DNA of 14,195 nucleotides from Candidatus Woesebacteria bacterium (lineage in GTDB: Bacteria; Patescibacteriota; Microgenomatia; UBA1406; GWC2-37-13): contig JAGOLU010000012.1 in the NCBI GenBank assembly GCA_017993865.1, forward strand, positions 1-14,195, read 5' to 3'. The notes beneath the pieces were generated by a model. It was not told where the DNA came from, did no database searches, and saw only the letters and a list, made by a program, of their open reading frames with translations. Each line of letters starts with the position of its first letter. Within the stretch, counting starts at the first letter, position 1. A program made the translations under genes and the position numbers. Below, one piece after another: positions 1 through 7,037 of this stretch.

Positions 1-345
1 TTCTCCTTCGCCTTCGATATCTTTTGCATATATCTTTCCGGGTCCTTTTGCGAGTATCGAAACCTTGAAGGCATCTTCTGTTGTCGACTTGAATCGTACC
101 TGTTTAAGGTTCATGACAATGTCAAGTACTGACTCTTTCACGCCAGCAATGGTGGTGTATAAGTGGCTCGCTCCGGTGAATTTCACCCCCGTAATCGCAA
201 CACCTGGTATAGAAGAAAGAAGGGTGCGACGATACGCGTTGCCCAATGTGTGTCCGAAACTCTGAGACAAAGGCTCGAAGGTAAAAGTGGTGCTGAGACC
301 TTCGTCGGTGACTGTTTGTTTTGTATAAAAAGTTGGATTAAGCAT
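1..345 (-). CDS. rpoA: RNA polymerase alpha subunit, N-terminal part (runs off the window)
   Basis: Alpha subunit of RNA polymerase, which dimerises and nucleates assembly of beta and beta-prime. Only the first 115 residues are present; the frame is open to the window edge. Residues 24-48 hold the family hallmark, with GHTLGNAYRR at 31-40 (the double Arg matches the E. coli R44/R45 region) followed by TLLSSIPG. The next conserved block, AGVKESVLDIVMNLK, lies at about 67-81. The ATG at 345 is chosen because it gives the usual short lead-in before the LEPL-like block (FEPL at 23-26) and sits four bases after the rpsD stop (TAA-GCAT-ATG), suggesting translational coupling. No Shine-Dalgarno sequence precedes it. 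Position after rpsD is the standard alpha-operon place. rplQ would be expected next, outside the window. Confidence 0.96.
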   Translation of the reverse strand, partial: MLNPTFYTKQTVTDEGLSTTFTFEPLSQSFGHTLGNAYRRTLLSSIPGVAITGVKFTGASHLYTTIAGVKESVLDIVMNLKQVRFKSTTEDAFKVSILAKGPGKIYAKDIEGEGE

Positions 346-349
346 ATGC

Positions 350-970
350 TTATTTTGAATAAAATTCAATTATTAATCGTAAGTTAAGCTGCTTTTCTAG
401 TGTTTCGGAGTCTGGAACTGACAACAATTGGATGGTTGCGCCCTCTCTCTTGAGCCAAGAAGGCACTACATAGTCTGGTCTCGAAAGAGAAACCTCAATG
501 TGTGGTATTTTTGCGGTTTCTGGTTTGCGGAAGGTTAACGTGTCGTTTGTTCGCACCTGATAAGACGCGATCGAATTTACTTTCCCGTTTACGAGCACGT
601 GCTTGTGAGATATCAGTTGGCGTGCGCCTGCTCGTGTGGGAGCAAACCCGGCACGAAATAGCACGTTGTCAAGACGTGCTTCTAACAACTGACACAAGAA
701 TTTACCTGTGTTGCCTTTCGTTCGTTTTGCTTTAGTGAAGTAATTCTCCATTTGAGTCTCGTTCACACCAAACATAAACTTAAGTTTTTGTTTTTCCCGA
801 AGTTGACGACCCATTTCAGATGTCTTTCTGCGTCTGTTAGCCCCGTGTTGACCAGGAGGCACAGTCAGAAGGCGCATGAGTCGACCATGACCTTTGGATC
901 CAAAGGTCTTTAGTTCGAGATCAGCTCCTTGTCTGCGAGCAAGTCTATTTCGAGGTCCGGTGTAACGCAT
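350..970 (-). CDS. rpsD: 30S ribosomal protein S4 (uS4)
   Basis: Primary 16S rRNA-binding protein that starts assembly of the 30S body; in E. coli it also represses its own operon. The 206-residue length matches the family. The N-terminus reads MRYTGPRNRLARRQG and contains no cysteines, so this is the zinc-free form. REKQKLKFMFGVNETQM at about 58-74 is the conserved linker. The S4 RNA-binding domain begins near residue 97 (ARLDNVLFRAGFAPTRAGAR, then QLISHKHVLVNGK). It lies 45 bases after rpsK, the second largest gap in the window, and four bases before rpoA. No Shine-Dalgarno-like sequence is seen in the AT-rich leader. Confidence 0.98.
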   Translation of the reverse strand: MRYTGPRNRLARRQGADLELKTFGSKGHGRLMRLLTVPPGQHGANRRRKTSEMGRQLREKQKLKFMFGVNETQMENYFTKAKRTKGNTGKFLCQLLEARLDNVLFRAGFAPTRAGARQLISHKHVLVNGKVNSIASYQVRTNDTLTFRKPETAKIPHIEVSLSRPDYVVPSWLKREGATIQLLSVPDSETLEKQLNLRLIIEFYSK

Positions 971-1015
971 AGATCAAAAATGAAAATACAATCTGATAAT
1001 ATTAGTAATGAGCGA

Positions 1016-1402
1016 TTAAACTCTCCGTATCTTTGGTGGTCGTACCCCGTTGTGCGGCACTGGTGTGACATCCACAACCTTCTCAATTTCGCACCCACAT
1101 ACTTTCAGCAAGCGTAAGGATGCTTCTCTTCCGGGACCAATTCCTTTGACATACACGTCAATTCTTCGTACTCCGTAATCGTTCATGGCTTTCTTAATTG
1201 CACTGTCTGTGGTCACGGTAGAGGCATGGGGGGTTGATTTGCGTGCGCCGGTGAATCCGAACATTCCTGTGGAGGCAACCACAATGGGGTGGTTTGACTT
1301 ATCGGTCACCGTGATAATGGTGTTGTTGAACGTAGAGGTAACGTGCACAATCGCATGATCTACTTGTCTCTTCTGTTTGGTTTGACGATTATTTACTGCC
1401 AT
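1016..1402 (-). CDS. rpsK: 30S ribosomal protein S11 (uS11)
   Basis: Platform protein of the 30S subunit, near the E-site mRNA path. It has 128 residues, the usual length. FNNTIITVTD at 25-34 and STGMFGFTGARKSTPHA at 44-60 are the family core. The C-terminus carries VTPVPHNGVRPPKIRRV, which keeps the Asn-Gly pair (118-119) that becomes isoaspartate in E. coli S11. The ATG at 1402 gives the standard N-terminus, and a basic segment (KQKRQ) precedes the first strand. The 48-base gap before it is the largest in the window. I looked there for a promoter and found no convincing one. Confidence 0.98.
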   Translation of the reverse strand: MAVNNRQTKQKRQVDHAIVHVTSTFNNTIITVTDKSNHPIVVASTGMFGFTGARKSTPHASTVTTDSAIKKAMNDYGVRRIDVYVKGIGPGREASLRLLKVCGCEIEKVVDVTPVPHNGVRPPKIRRV

Positions 1403-1450
1403 TGGTTAATATTCAATAGAGAATTACGATAACTATTTGACTGAATTTAT

Positions 1451-1858
1451 TTATTTGGTTGTCTTTGCTGCCGCCATTTTTACTTGGTCTTCCTTTTTGA
1501 GCGCTCCAACCGTTCGTCTCTTTCCGCGCTTGGTGCGTGCATTTGATTTCGTTCGCTGACCCCGGACGGGCAGATTGTGTGCATGGCGTGTTCCACGATA
1601 TACACCAATCTCACGTAGCCTCTTAATATTGTCGTTTACTTCTTCGCGAAGGTCTCCCTCCACTTTATACGTTTTCTCTATCGCAACTGATATCTTTTTT
1701 AGCTCTTCTTCGGTAATATCTTTTGATCGCTTCTCTGGTGCAACACCCGCCTGAGCAAGTGCTTTTTTTGATATGGTCCACCCTATTCCTTTCAACAGCG
1801 TTAAGCTGTAATCAATGCGTTTATTATCGGGTAAAATAAGTCCAAAGATTCGTGGCAT
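1451..1858 (-). CDS. rpsM: 30S ribosomal protein S13 (uS13)
   Basis: Protein of the 30S head that contacts L5 across the subunit bridge and reaches the P-site tRNA with its tail. Sequence signs are IDYSLTLLKGIGWTISKKAL (helix-two-turn-helix region, about 15-34), the EEELKKI helix and LPVRGQRTKSNARTKRGKR near 96-114. At 135 residues it is longer than the usual 118-125; the extra length is a Lys/Ala-rich tail after residue 114. It starts 15 bases after the rpmJ stop, as in many alpha operons (infA-rpmJ-rpsM-rpsK). No Shine-Dalgarno sequence is present. Confidence 0.98.
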   Translation of the reverse strand: MPRIFGLILPDNKRIDYSLTLLKGIGWTISKKALAQAGVAPEKRSKDITEEELKKISVAIEKTYKVEGDLREEVNDNIKRLREIGVYRGTRHAHNLPVRGQRTKSNARTKRGKRRTVGALKKEDQVKMAAAKTTK

Positions 1859-1873
1859 AAGATAAAGGTAATA

Positions 1874-1987
1874 TTAGCCTTGGCGTTGTCTACATTTAGA
1901 ATTTTTACACACAACATAGAGTTTGCCTTTACGTTTAACAATGCTACACTTCGGGCATCTTTTTTTTATGGCTGATTGAATGTTCAT
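1874..1987 (-). CDS. rpmJ: 50S ribosomal protein L36 (bL36), 37 residues
   Basis: Small zinc-binding protein of the 50S subunit. Translating the minus strand from the ATG at 1987 gives 37 residues ending in RQRQG, the family's typical C-terminus. The zinc site is C11-P-K-C14, C27 and C32. In the usual form the fourth ligand is His (CENPKHKQRQG), so here a Cys replaces it and the site has four cysteines. It starts four bases after the infA stop (TAA-ACTC-ATG) and lies 15 bases before rpsM, the classic infA-rpmJ-rpsM arrangement. Length, motif spacing and neighbourhood all agree. Confidence 0.96.
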   Translation of the reverse strand: MNIQSAIKKRCPKCSIVKRKGKLYVVCKNSKCRQRQG

Positions 1988-1991
1988 GAGT

Positions 1992-2207
1992 TTATTGACG
2001 ATACGTAATCCTCCCCATCTTCATATCATAGGGAGTCATTTCGAACCTAACTTTATCCCCGGGGAGAATTTTTATATAATTCTTCCGCATCCTACCCGAA
2101 AGGTAGCAGGTAATAATTGTTTCGCTATCCTTGATTTTAACCCGAAATTGAGTATTCGGGAGATTCTCCAGCACTTCACCCTCCAAAACCATCACTTGAT
2201 TATTCAT
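1992..2207 (-). CDS. infA: Translation initiation factor IF-1
   Basis: Single OB-fold (S1-like) protein that binds the 30S A site and works with IF-2 and IF-3 during initiation. It has 71 residues, almost exactly the bacterial norm of 71-72. The signature SGRMRKNYIKILPGDKV occurs at 37-53, followed by TPYDMKMGRITYR at 58-70, both nearly identical to well-studied IF-1. The N-terminal VLEGEVLENLPNTQFRV block (7-23) also matches. The gene sits between map and rpmJ, its usual neighbours. The ATG at 2207 gives the standard N-terminus. Its presence matters for initiation here, because none of the genes in the window shows a Shine-Dalgarno sequence. Confidence 0.98.
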   Translation of the reverse strand: MNNQVMVLEGEVLENLPNTQFRVKIKDSETIITCYLSGRMRKNYIKILPGDKVRFEMTPYDMKMGRITYRQ

Positions 2208-2229
2208 ATGAGCATTCTATTGTACCACA

Positions 2230-2979
2230 TCAGGTCAGAATGTGAACACCATTTTGGTCGACAAGGATGGTATGCTCAAAGCATGCTGCGAGGCTGCCGT
2301 CGGCCGTGTCTATTGACCACTTGTCAAGCGATTTCTGAACTATTTTAGATGTGCTTTCACTATAAATAATCTCTATGGCAGCTACAAACCCAGGCTCAAT
2401 AAGGTAGGTCTTCTCTATTGGTTTAGTTACGATATTGGGTATATAGGGGTCTTCGTGAAGCTCCCTGCCTATACCATGCCCCGTGAGGTCTCGTAGGACC
2501 CGATAACCTGCGCCTTCTATGGTCTCTTGCATGATTTTCCCCACAATACCAAGTCTCACTCCAACGCCCAGCGCCCTGATCGTGCTGTCGAGTGCTCGTC
2601 TACCGGTCTCTAAGAATTTCTCCTTACGAGGGTCGTTTACGGTGCCAACGATAATGGTGGTCGCCCAGTCGCTGTGGTACTTTTTATATAATCCGCCATA
2701 GTCGATGGTGAGGACATCTCCCTCTTGAAGTACGGTGTTGTTGGGGGGAGTGTGCACTGCCTGATCGTTGACCGCCATACAGGTCGACCAATGATATCCA
2801 TGAACTGTTTTGAATGAAGACTCAAGACCGTTTTTCTGTAAGAGAACATCGGCACGTGCGTCAACTTCGGCAGTGGTTTCTCCTACTTTTACACTGCCGA
2901 TGAGCTCGGTGTGGGCAGCACGTAACCGCTTACCGGCCTCGGTCATAAGCGCGATTTCTTGTGTGGTTTTTGTATACAT
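2230..2979 (-). CDS. map: Methionine aminopeptidase, type I
   Basis: Removes the initiator Met from nascent proteins in the cytoplasm with a two-metal centre. From the ATG at 2979 the protein has 249 residues and begins MYTKTTQEIALMTEAGKRL, matching the usual type I start. All five metal ligands can be placed: D93 (IDYG), D104 (HSDWATT), H168 (TGHGIGRELHEDP), E203 (AIEII) and E235 (FEHTI). The substrate-binding His is H76, within VNDQAVHTPP; the usual Gly after this His is Thr here. There is no N-terminal zinc or SH3-like extension. A GTG at 3000 overlaps the stop of the upstream kinase gene and would add seven residues. I prefer the ATG because it aligns with the family start. It uses a TGA stop. 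Confidence 0.96.
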   Translation of the reverse strand: MYTKTTQEIALMTEAGKRLRAAHTELIGSVKVGETTAEVDARADVLLQKNGLESSFKTVHGYHWSTCMAVNDQAVHTPPNNTVLQEGDVLTIDYGGLYKKYHSDWATTIIVGTVNDPRKEKFLETGRRALDSTIRALGVGVRLGIVGKIMQETIEGAGYRVLRDLTGHGIGRELHEDPYIPNIVTKPIEKTYLIEPGFVAAIEIIYSESTSKIVQKSLDKWSIDTADGSLAACFEHTILVDQNGVHILT

Positions 2980-2996
2980 GAAAGAAATGAAGAGGG

Positions 2997-4127
2997 TCAC
3001 TCGCTAAAAATGATAGATCGATATACTTCATCAAGTTTGTCCTGGAATTCATGGAGTGAGAAATTGTTGATAATAAGGTGATCAGCAAATGCAATCGCAG
3101 GACCTTTGTTTGTTTCGGTAAGTTCGTGAATGTCTCGTTCAGCTCCAAAAAGGTTTTTGCGGTATTTGCGCTTACTTGCGCGATCCCATCGAAGCTCCTT
3201 ACGTGCCCATACCGCGACTAACACTACTCGCGCATGCGGGAACTCTTTTTGCAGATAGAGGTATTCCTCCCACGAATACAGTCCTTCGATAATAATTGAT
3301 TTCTCAGTATCAATACGCTTTGCTATCTCATCACGACGCAACACAGCCATACTCGCCATCCCATGTTTCTCTCGAAACTCCTTTCTGAGTTTGCGATGCA
3401 CATCTTCTGAATGCTCTAGCTTATGTGTGTCAATATACTCGTTGATTACACTTGAAAATGAAATGATCGGTAATTTGTGTGCTTTTGCAAGATACTGCAC
3501 CGCCTCTGTTTTGCCCGATCCAGATAACCCAACAAGAGCGATTATCGTGTGCTTCTTTTGCTCCCAGGCTTCGAGTCTATTTGCAATATACTGTTTGCCC
3601 AGTGACTTAAGAATTTCTTCGTTCACTTTTTTGACTTTAAGCTTCGCATCTACCGTAACGAGAAGATCCTTGTGGGCGTAGTGCTCCAAAACAGGAGCTG
3701 TATGTGCGTGAAACTGCTTTATCCTGCGTTGAACTGCTTGCACGGTGTTGTCATCTCTTGCTTCTTTGCGCATTGCAAGACGCCACAGCGACTCCTTTTC
3801 GTCAAGTTCCAGATAAACTACTTTTGAAATAGGGAATGTGCATGCGTGTGCCTGCGCAGGAGTGCGTGGATATCCATCGAGAATGAAACCATTGGTATAT
3901 TCAGGTCGACCGAGATAATTGTTCACGATTTCGATAGTTTTGTCATCAGGAACAAGAGATCCTGAGTTCACGAGTTCTTTGACCATGCGACCAAGGGTGG
4001 TTTTTTCTTGTGCGATATCGCGAAAGATATGTCCCGTCGAGAGATACGGGATCTTTAGTTGTTTGGATAATAAGTTGCCCTGAGTCGACTTTCCCGCTCC
4101 CTGTATTCCAAGCAAGATAATATTCAT
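2997..4127 (-). CDS. adk: Two-domain kinase: adenylate kinase family half fused to a UPF0200/dephospho-CoA-kinase-like half
   Basis: One uninterrupted 376-residue frame with two P-loop NTPase domains. Residues 1-185 resemble adenylate/UMP-CMP kinases: Walker A GIQGAGKST (7-15), the NMP-binding STGHIFRD (30-37) and the signature ILDGYPRTPAQ (82-92). The LID is of the short type, with RKEARDDN at 120-127, then RR at 134-135 and HTAPVLEHY. STGD is usual where STGH is found here. Residues 193-376 begin with a second Walker A, GLSGSGKT (200-207), and continue with IIIEGLYSWEEY, VVLVAVWARKELRWDRA and AIAFADHLIINNFSLHEF. This order resembles the archaeal UPF0200 family related to dephospho-CoA kinase. 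The position before map is that of adk, so the first half is probably the cell's NMP kinase; the substrate of the second is unknown. No Met lies near the junction to start the second half separately. Confidence 0.9.
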   Translation of the reverse strand: MNIILLGIQGAGKSTQGNLLSKQLKIPYLSTGHIFRDIAQEKTTLGRMVKELVNSGSLVPDDKTIEIVNNYLGRPEYTNGFILDGYPRTPAQAHACTFPISKVVYLELDEKESLWRLAMRKEARDDNTVQAVQRRIKQFHAHTAPVLEHYAHKDLLVTVDAKLKVKKVNEEILKSLGKQYIANRLEAWEQKKHTIIALVGLSGSGKTEAVQYLAKAHKLPIISFSSVINEYIDTHKLEHSEDVHRKLRKEFREKHGMASMAVLRRDEIAKRIDTEKSIIIEGLYSWEEYLYLQKEFPHARVVLVAVWARKELRWDRASKRKYRKNLFGAERDIHELTETNKGPAIAFADHLIINNFSLHEFQDKLDEVYRSIIFSE

Positions 4128-4139
4128 ATAGACGGTGTG

Positions 4140-4313
4140 TTATCCTAATTTCTTTCTCTCCTTGTGCGGGGTGTGTTTCTTACACAGCTTGCAATATTTA
4201 TCGAATGCAAGAGGGTCTGGTGTATTCACCTTATTTTTTTTAGTAACATAGTTTTGTGCGCTACACACTGTACATACCAGTCCGAATAGTTGACGAGAGC
4301 TTTTTTTAGCCAT
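4140..4313 (-). CDS. rpmG: 50S ribosomal protein L33 (bL33), 57 residues
   Basis: Small zinc-ribbon protein of the 50S subunit near the E site. Reading the minus strand from the ATG at 4313 gives 57 residues: MAKKSSRQLFGLVCTVCSAQ, then NYVTKKNKVNTPDPLAFDKY, then CKLCKKHTPHKERK and a short end. The two CxxC pairs (C14/C17 and C41/C44) and the NYVTKKNK and KYCKLCKKHT blocks are typical of L33, so this is the zinc-binding form. It lies between secY (20 bases upstream) and the kinase fusion (12 bases downstream). That is an uncommon site, since rpmG is more often near secE-nusG or rpmB. The start shows no Shine-Dalgarno sequence. Confidence 0.95.
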   Translation of the reverse strand: MAKKSSRQLFGLVCTVCSAQNYVTKKNKVNTPDPLAFDKYCKLCKKHTPHKERKKLG

Positions 4314-4333
4314 AAGTACTTTTTAGGTGAATA

Positions 4334-5629
4334 TTATAAAAACTTTTCGTAATTCCTTGATGAGACCTGAGATTCAATAGACTTAAGTGATTCTAGCACA
4401 ACTGACACTACGATCAGTATGCTCGTTCCTCCAATTGCAAAATCATTCAAGCCAGTGAACCCAGATATAATTGCAGGTATTATAGCAATTACTCCCAAAA
4501 AGAGGGCGCCTACTGAGGTAAGCTTCAAAATGATCGATTGCAGGTAGTTTTTTGTCGACTCGCCTGGACGAACTCCTGGGATAAATCCACCATGTTTCTG
4601 GATCTCCTCTGCGATTTTTTGAGGATTAAAAATAATCATCGTATACACAAAGGTAAAGACAACTACGAGTAAGAAATAAAATATATTATAGACTGCGCCG
4701 CTGGGTGCGAATGCCACGACAAGAAACTGTGCGATCGCCTTTATGGTCCCATTTGATGAATACTGCAGGTAATTGCCGATTAGCTGTGGGAACAAGACGA
4801 ACGAAACTGCAAAGATAATGGGGATTACTCCAGCCTGATTTAATCTGAGTGGTAAGAAGTTGGAGGCTGTTTGGTACATCCTGTTGCCCTTTATTCGTTT
4901 AGCGTAATATACGGGAACCTTGCGAACAGATTGATTTATAAAGACCACACTGGCAATAACCAACAAAGTGAGAGCCAAAAATATCACAGTGCTAATAATA
5001 TTTTCTTGACTTATAAGGGTTTGAGTTTTTAAGAGGGTAGGGAGTAATCTACTAGTAATACCGGCGAAAATGATGAGTGATATGCCGTTTCCAAGACCAT
5101 ATTCTGAAATCAGTTCACCAAACCACATAAGTATATAAGTCCCGGCAACCATGGTACATAAGAATGAAACAAACTCTAGAAAGGGTACCTGCCCCTTAGA
5201 GAGGTCTAGGAGTTGATTATTTTTGAGAAGATAGAATATTCCCACTGACTGAGCAAGCGTGAGAGGTAAGGTGAGTAGGCGTGTGTATTGATTTATCTTA
5301 AATCTACCAAACTCGCCTTCCTTACTTAGAGCCTCAAGTTGTGGGAAAACCATGGTCATTAACTGTAAAATGATGGATGCGTTGATATATGGATTAAGTC
5401 CGAGAGCCATCACAGAGAAGTTGATCAATGTTCCCCCAGAAAAGATATCCAAGAGAGACAAGAATTGGTTAGATGAGATTAGCTCCTTAAGTTTTGAGAG
5501 TTGAATGATGGAGACCGGTACGTAGGTAAATGCACGAAATACGAGGAAAATGAAGAGGGAGAATACAATTTTGCGACGCATCGCCTTATCTGCCCAAACT
5601 GATTTGACCCATTCAATCGCGGCGTGCAT
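4334..5629 (-). CDS. secY: Protein translocase subunit SecY
   Basis: Pore-forming subunit of the SecYEG channel, which moves proteins across or into the cytoplasmic membrane. It has 431 residues and ten hydrophobic segments, as expected. Family blocks include SVMALGLNPYINASIILQLM (72-91), WFGELISEYGLGNGISLIIF (169-188, the region after the fourth membrane segment), the basic loop KVPVYYAKR (237-245) and GGFIPGVRPGEST (347-359). The last block holds Arg354, matching the Arg of the cytoplasmic loop needed for SecA-driven export in E. coli. QVSSRNYEKFL forms the C-terminus. It begins three bases after the rplO stop (TAA-TCT-ATG), the usual rplO-secY pairing, and is followed by rpmG instead of directly by adk. 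Confidence 0.98.
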   Translation of the reverse strand: MHAAIEWVKSVWADKAMRRKIVFSLFIFLVFRAFTYVPVSIIQLSKLKELISSNQFLSLLDIFSGGTLINFSVMALGLNPYINASIILQLMTMVFPQLEALSKEGEFGRFKINQYTRLLTLPLTLAQSVGIFYLLKNNQLLDLSKGQVPFLEFVSFLCTMVAGTYILMWFGELISEYGLGNGISLIIFAGITSRLLPTLLKTQTLISQENIISTVIFLALTLLVIASVVFINQSVRKVPVYYAKRIKGNRMYQTASNFLPLRLNQAGVIPIIFAVSFVLFPQLIGNYLQYSSNGTIKAIAQFLVVAFAPSGAVYNIFYFLLVVVFTFVYTMIIFNPQKIAEEIQKHGGFIPGVRPGESTKNYLQSIILKLTSVGALFLGVIAIIPAIISGFTGLNDFAIGGTSILIVVSVVLESLKSIESQVSSRNYEKFL

Positions 5630-5632
5630 AGA

Positions 5633-6070
5633 TTAAGAAATGATAGATCCACCGGCGTCGGTGATGGCCTTGGCTACTTTGGCAGAGACAGAAAGCTGCA
5701 ATGTAAGCGGTCTATCGACTGTTTTGTCATACACAACTTTCACACCTAAGGTCCCACTGGGAACAATGGACTTCTCAATGAGTATAGCAAGATTAATGGT
5801 GCCTTTGTGATCAATGGTCAGTAGTCGACTCAGGCGTAGAGTGAATGGTTTCTTCTGCACACTATTGTTCTGTGATTTTCCGCGCAGAAGTGGATATTTT
5901 TTGACCAACCGACCTTGACCACCCTCGAAGTGAAGTGGTATGTTTGTTCGTGCCTTTTGGTGACGAGTAGTTCCCCGACCTGACTTAGATCCACTCCCCG
6001 ACCCTAGACCTCGACCACGTCGTTTAGCGCCTTTTTCTCGGATTTTGATGAGTGAATGTAATTGGACCAT
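5633..6070 (-). CDS. rplO: 50S ribosomal protein L15 (uL15)
   Basis: Late-assembling 50S protein that threads a basic Gly-rich extension into 23S rRNA. It has 145 residues, the usual length. The N-terminal KRRGRGLGSGSGSKSGRGTT (17-36) and FEGGQGRLVKKYPLLRG (48-64) are the family hallmarks. A globular domain ends in VAKAITDAGGSI. In most bacteria rpmD (L30) lies between rpsE and rplO. Here only 21 bases separate the two genes, with no room for it. It is followed closely by secY. Confidence 0.97.
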   Translation of the reverse strand: MVQLHSLIKIREKGAKRRGRGLGSGSGSKSGRGTTRHQKARTNIPLHFEGGQGRLVKKYPLLRGKSQNNSVQKKPFTLRLSRLLTIDHKGTINLAILIEKSIVPSGTLGVKVVYDKTVDRPLTLQLSVSAKVAKAITDAGGSIIS

Positions 6071-6091
6071 TATGTGTTCAAAAATATAACA

Positions 6092-6640
6092 TTATGCTTT
6101 CTTGGATTTTGGCGCTGACTTCTTCGGTACTGGAACAGGTGCTTTTTCTTCAGAGGTGACTTCCTTTTTTTGTTTTGGGGTGTTTTCCCGTTGTTTGAGT
6201 AAACTGAATGCTTTCATTACCGCATAGGTATTGGTAATCTGGTTACGAGAACCGAGCAACTTACCTGAGGCATTGTATATCCCCGCAAGATCAAAAAGCA
6301 CTCTGGCAACACCACCTATCTTAAGCCCTGTTCCCTCTGGCGCTGGCTTCAATAATATCTTTGCTGCTTTATACGAGACAATCGATTGATGAGTGATGGT
6401 GTTGTTAATCCGAGGAACAGTGATCATGTGCTTTCGCGCATATGTTGTAGCCTTTCCTAATGCTTGAGGAACTTCACGACCTCGACCAAGTCCGACGCCT
6501 ACTTTGCCGTTCCGATCGCCTACTGCTACCAGCGCCGAATAGGTTGCATAATTTCCGCCTGTTGTCTTTTTGGAAACACGACGAATAAGAAGCGTGCGTT
6601 CGTCGATACCGTCATTTGGTTTGTCTCGAAATTGTCTCAT
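6092..6640 (-). CDS. rpsE: 30S ribosomal protein S5 (uS5)
   Basis: 30S protein at the mRNA entry channel that takes part in decoding fidelity and unwinding. It has 182 residues. The double-stranded-RNA-binding-like N-domain holds INRVSK-like RRVSKKTTGG (20-29), then YSALVAVGDRNGKVGVGLGR (34-53) and REVPQALGKA (55-64). KPAPEGTGLKIGG and LGSRNQITNTYAVMKAF mark the C-domain. Residues after about 150 form a Lys/Pro/Glu tail (for example VPVPKKSAPKSKKA) not needed for the core fold. The ATG at 6640 is 20 bases after the rplR stop; no Shine-Dalgarno sequence is visible. Confidence 0.97.
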   Translation of the reverse strand: MRQFRDKPNDGIDERTLLIRRVSKKTTGGNYATYSALVAVGDRNGKVGVGLGRGREVPQALGKATTYARKHMITVPRINNTITHQSIVSYKAAKILLKPAPEGTGLKIGGVARVLFDLAGIYNASGKLLGSRNQITNTYAVMKAFSLLKQRENTPKQKKEVTSEEKAPVPVPKKSAPKSKKA

Positions 6641-6660
6641 ATCTTACAAATAAAATAGAA

Positions 6661-7011
6661 TTAGACTTGAATACCACCTTCGCGCAAGCCTTCTACGAAA
6701 TTCTTAACTCGACCTAAATATAAAAATCTGCTTCTGTCAAAAACTACTCTTTTCACCTTCTTCTCCTGCAACAATGCGGCTAGTTCTTTACCTGCCTCTC
6801 GAGCAGATTCAACCTTTGTCATTTTCTTAGACTTCTCTAGCCTTACCGAACTAATGCCCGCAATGGTCTTTTTGACCAGATCGTCTACCACCTGCGCATA
6901 GACGTACTTATTGCTTCGGTGAATAGCAACTCGAGGCACTTCTGCTGTGCCAGATATTTTAGAACTTACTCTTTTCTTACGACGAGCAAGTCTTGGAATA
7001 AGTTTTTTCAT
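6661..7011 (-). CDS. rplR: 50S ribosomal protein L18 (uL18)
   Basis: Binds 5S rRNA and, with L5, attaches it to the central protuberance of the 50S subunit. It has 116 residues, close to the usual 115-120. The basic N-terminus RLARRKKRVSSKI is followed by PRVAIHRSNKYVYAQVVDD (26-44). The C-terminal RNA-binding end RVKNFVEGLREGGIQV (101-116) is typical. The usual YHGRV is YLGRV here. It sits in the standard order rplF-rplR-rpsE, 26 bases after rplF. Confidence 0.97.
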   Translation of the reverse strand: MKKLIPRLARRKKRVSSKISGTAEVPRVAIHRSNKYVYAQVVDDLVKKTIAGISSVRLEKSKKMTKVESAREAGKELAALLQEKKVKRVVFDRSRFLYLGRVKNFVEGLREGGIQV

Positions 7012-7037
7012 AATGATCTTTAACTTGTGTTACTAAA

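Noticed and set aside
971..1015. Possible promoter before rpsD
   Set aside because: AT-rich without a recognisable -35/-10 pair; nothing else stands out.
1403..1450. Possible internal promoter or hairpin before rpsK, in the largest gap
   Set aside because: The gap is AT-rich, but no -35/-10 pair at proper spacing is convincing, and the CAATAG/CTATTTG repeat is short and imperfect.
1980..2348. Plus-strand open frame of 122 codons opposite infA and map
   Set aside because: It lies antisense to two well-supported genes and its protein resembles no family I know. The same applies to the other plus-strand frames (for example 8113-8484, 502-735, 10818-11117).
2980..3000. GTG start for map at 3000, overlapping the upstream TGA (GTGA)
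   Set aside because: The overlap would suit coupling, but the seven extra residues (MTLFISF) have no family counterpart, while the ATG at 2979 gives the standard type I start.
3540..3600. Sequencing frameshift or missed stop joining two kinase genes
   Set aside because: The frame runs unbroken through the linker (about residues 180-195) without stop or start, and both halves keep their motifs in the same frame, so a true fusion is more likely.
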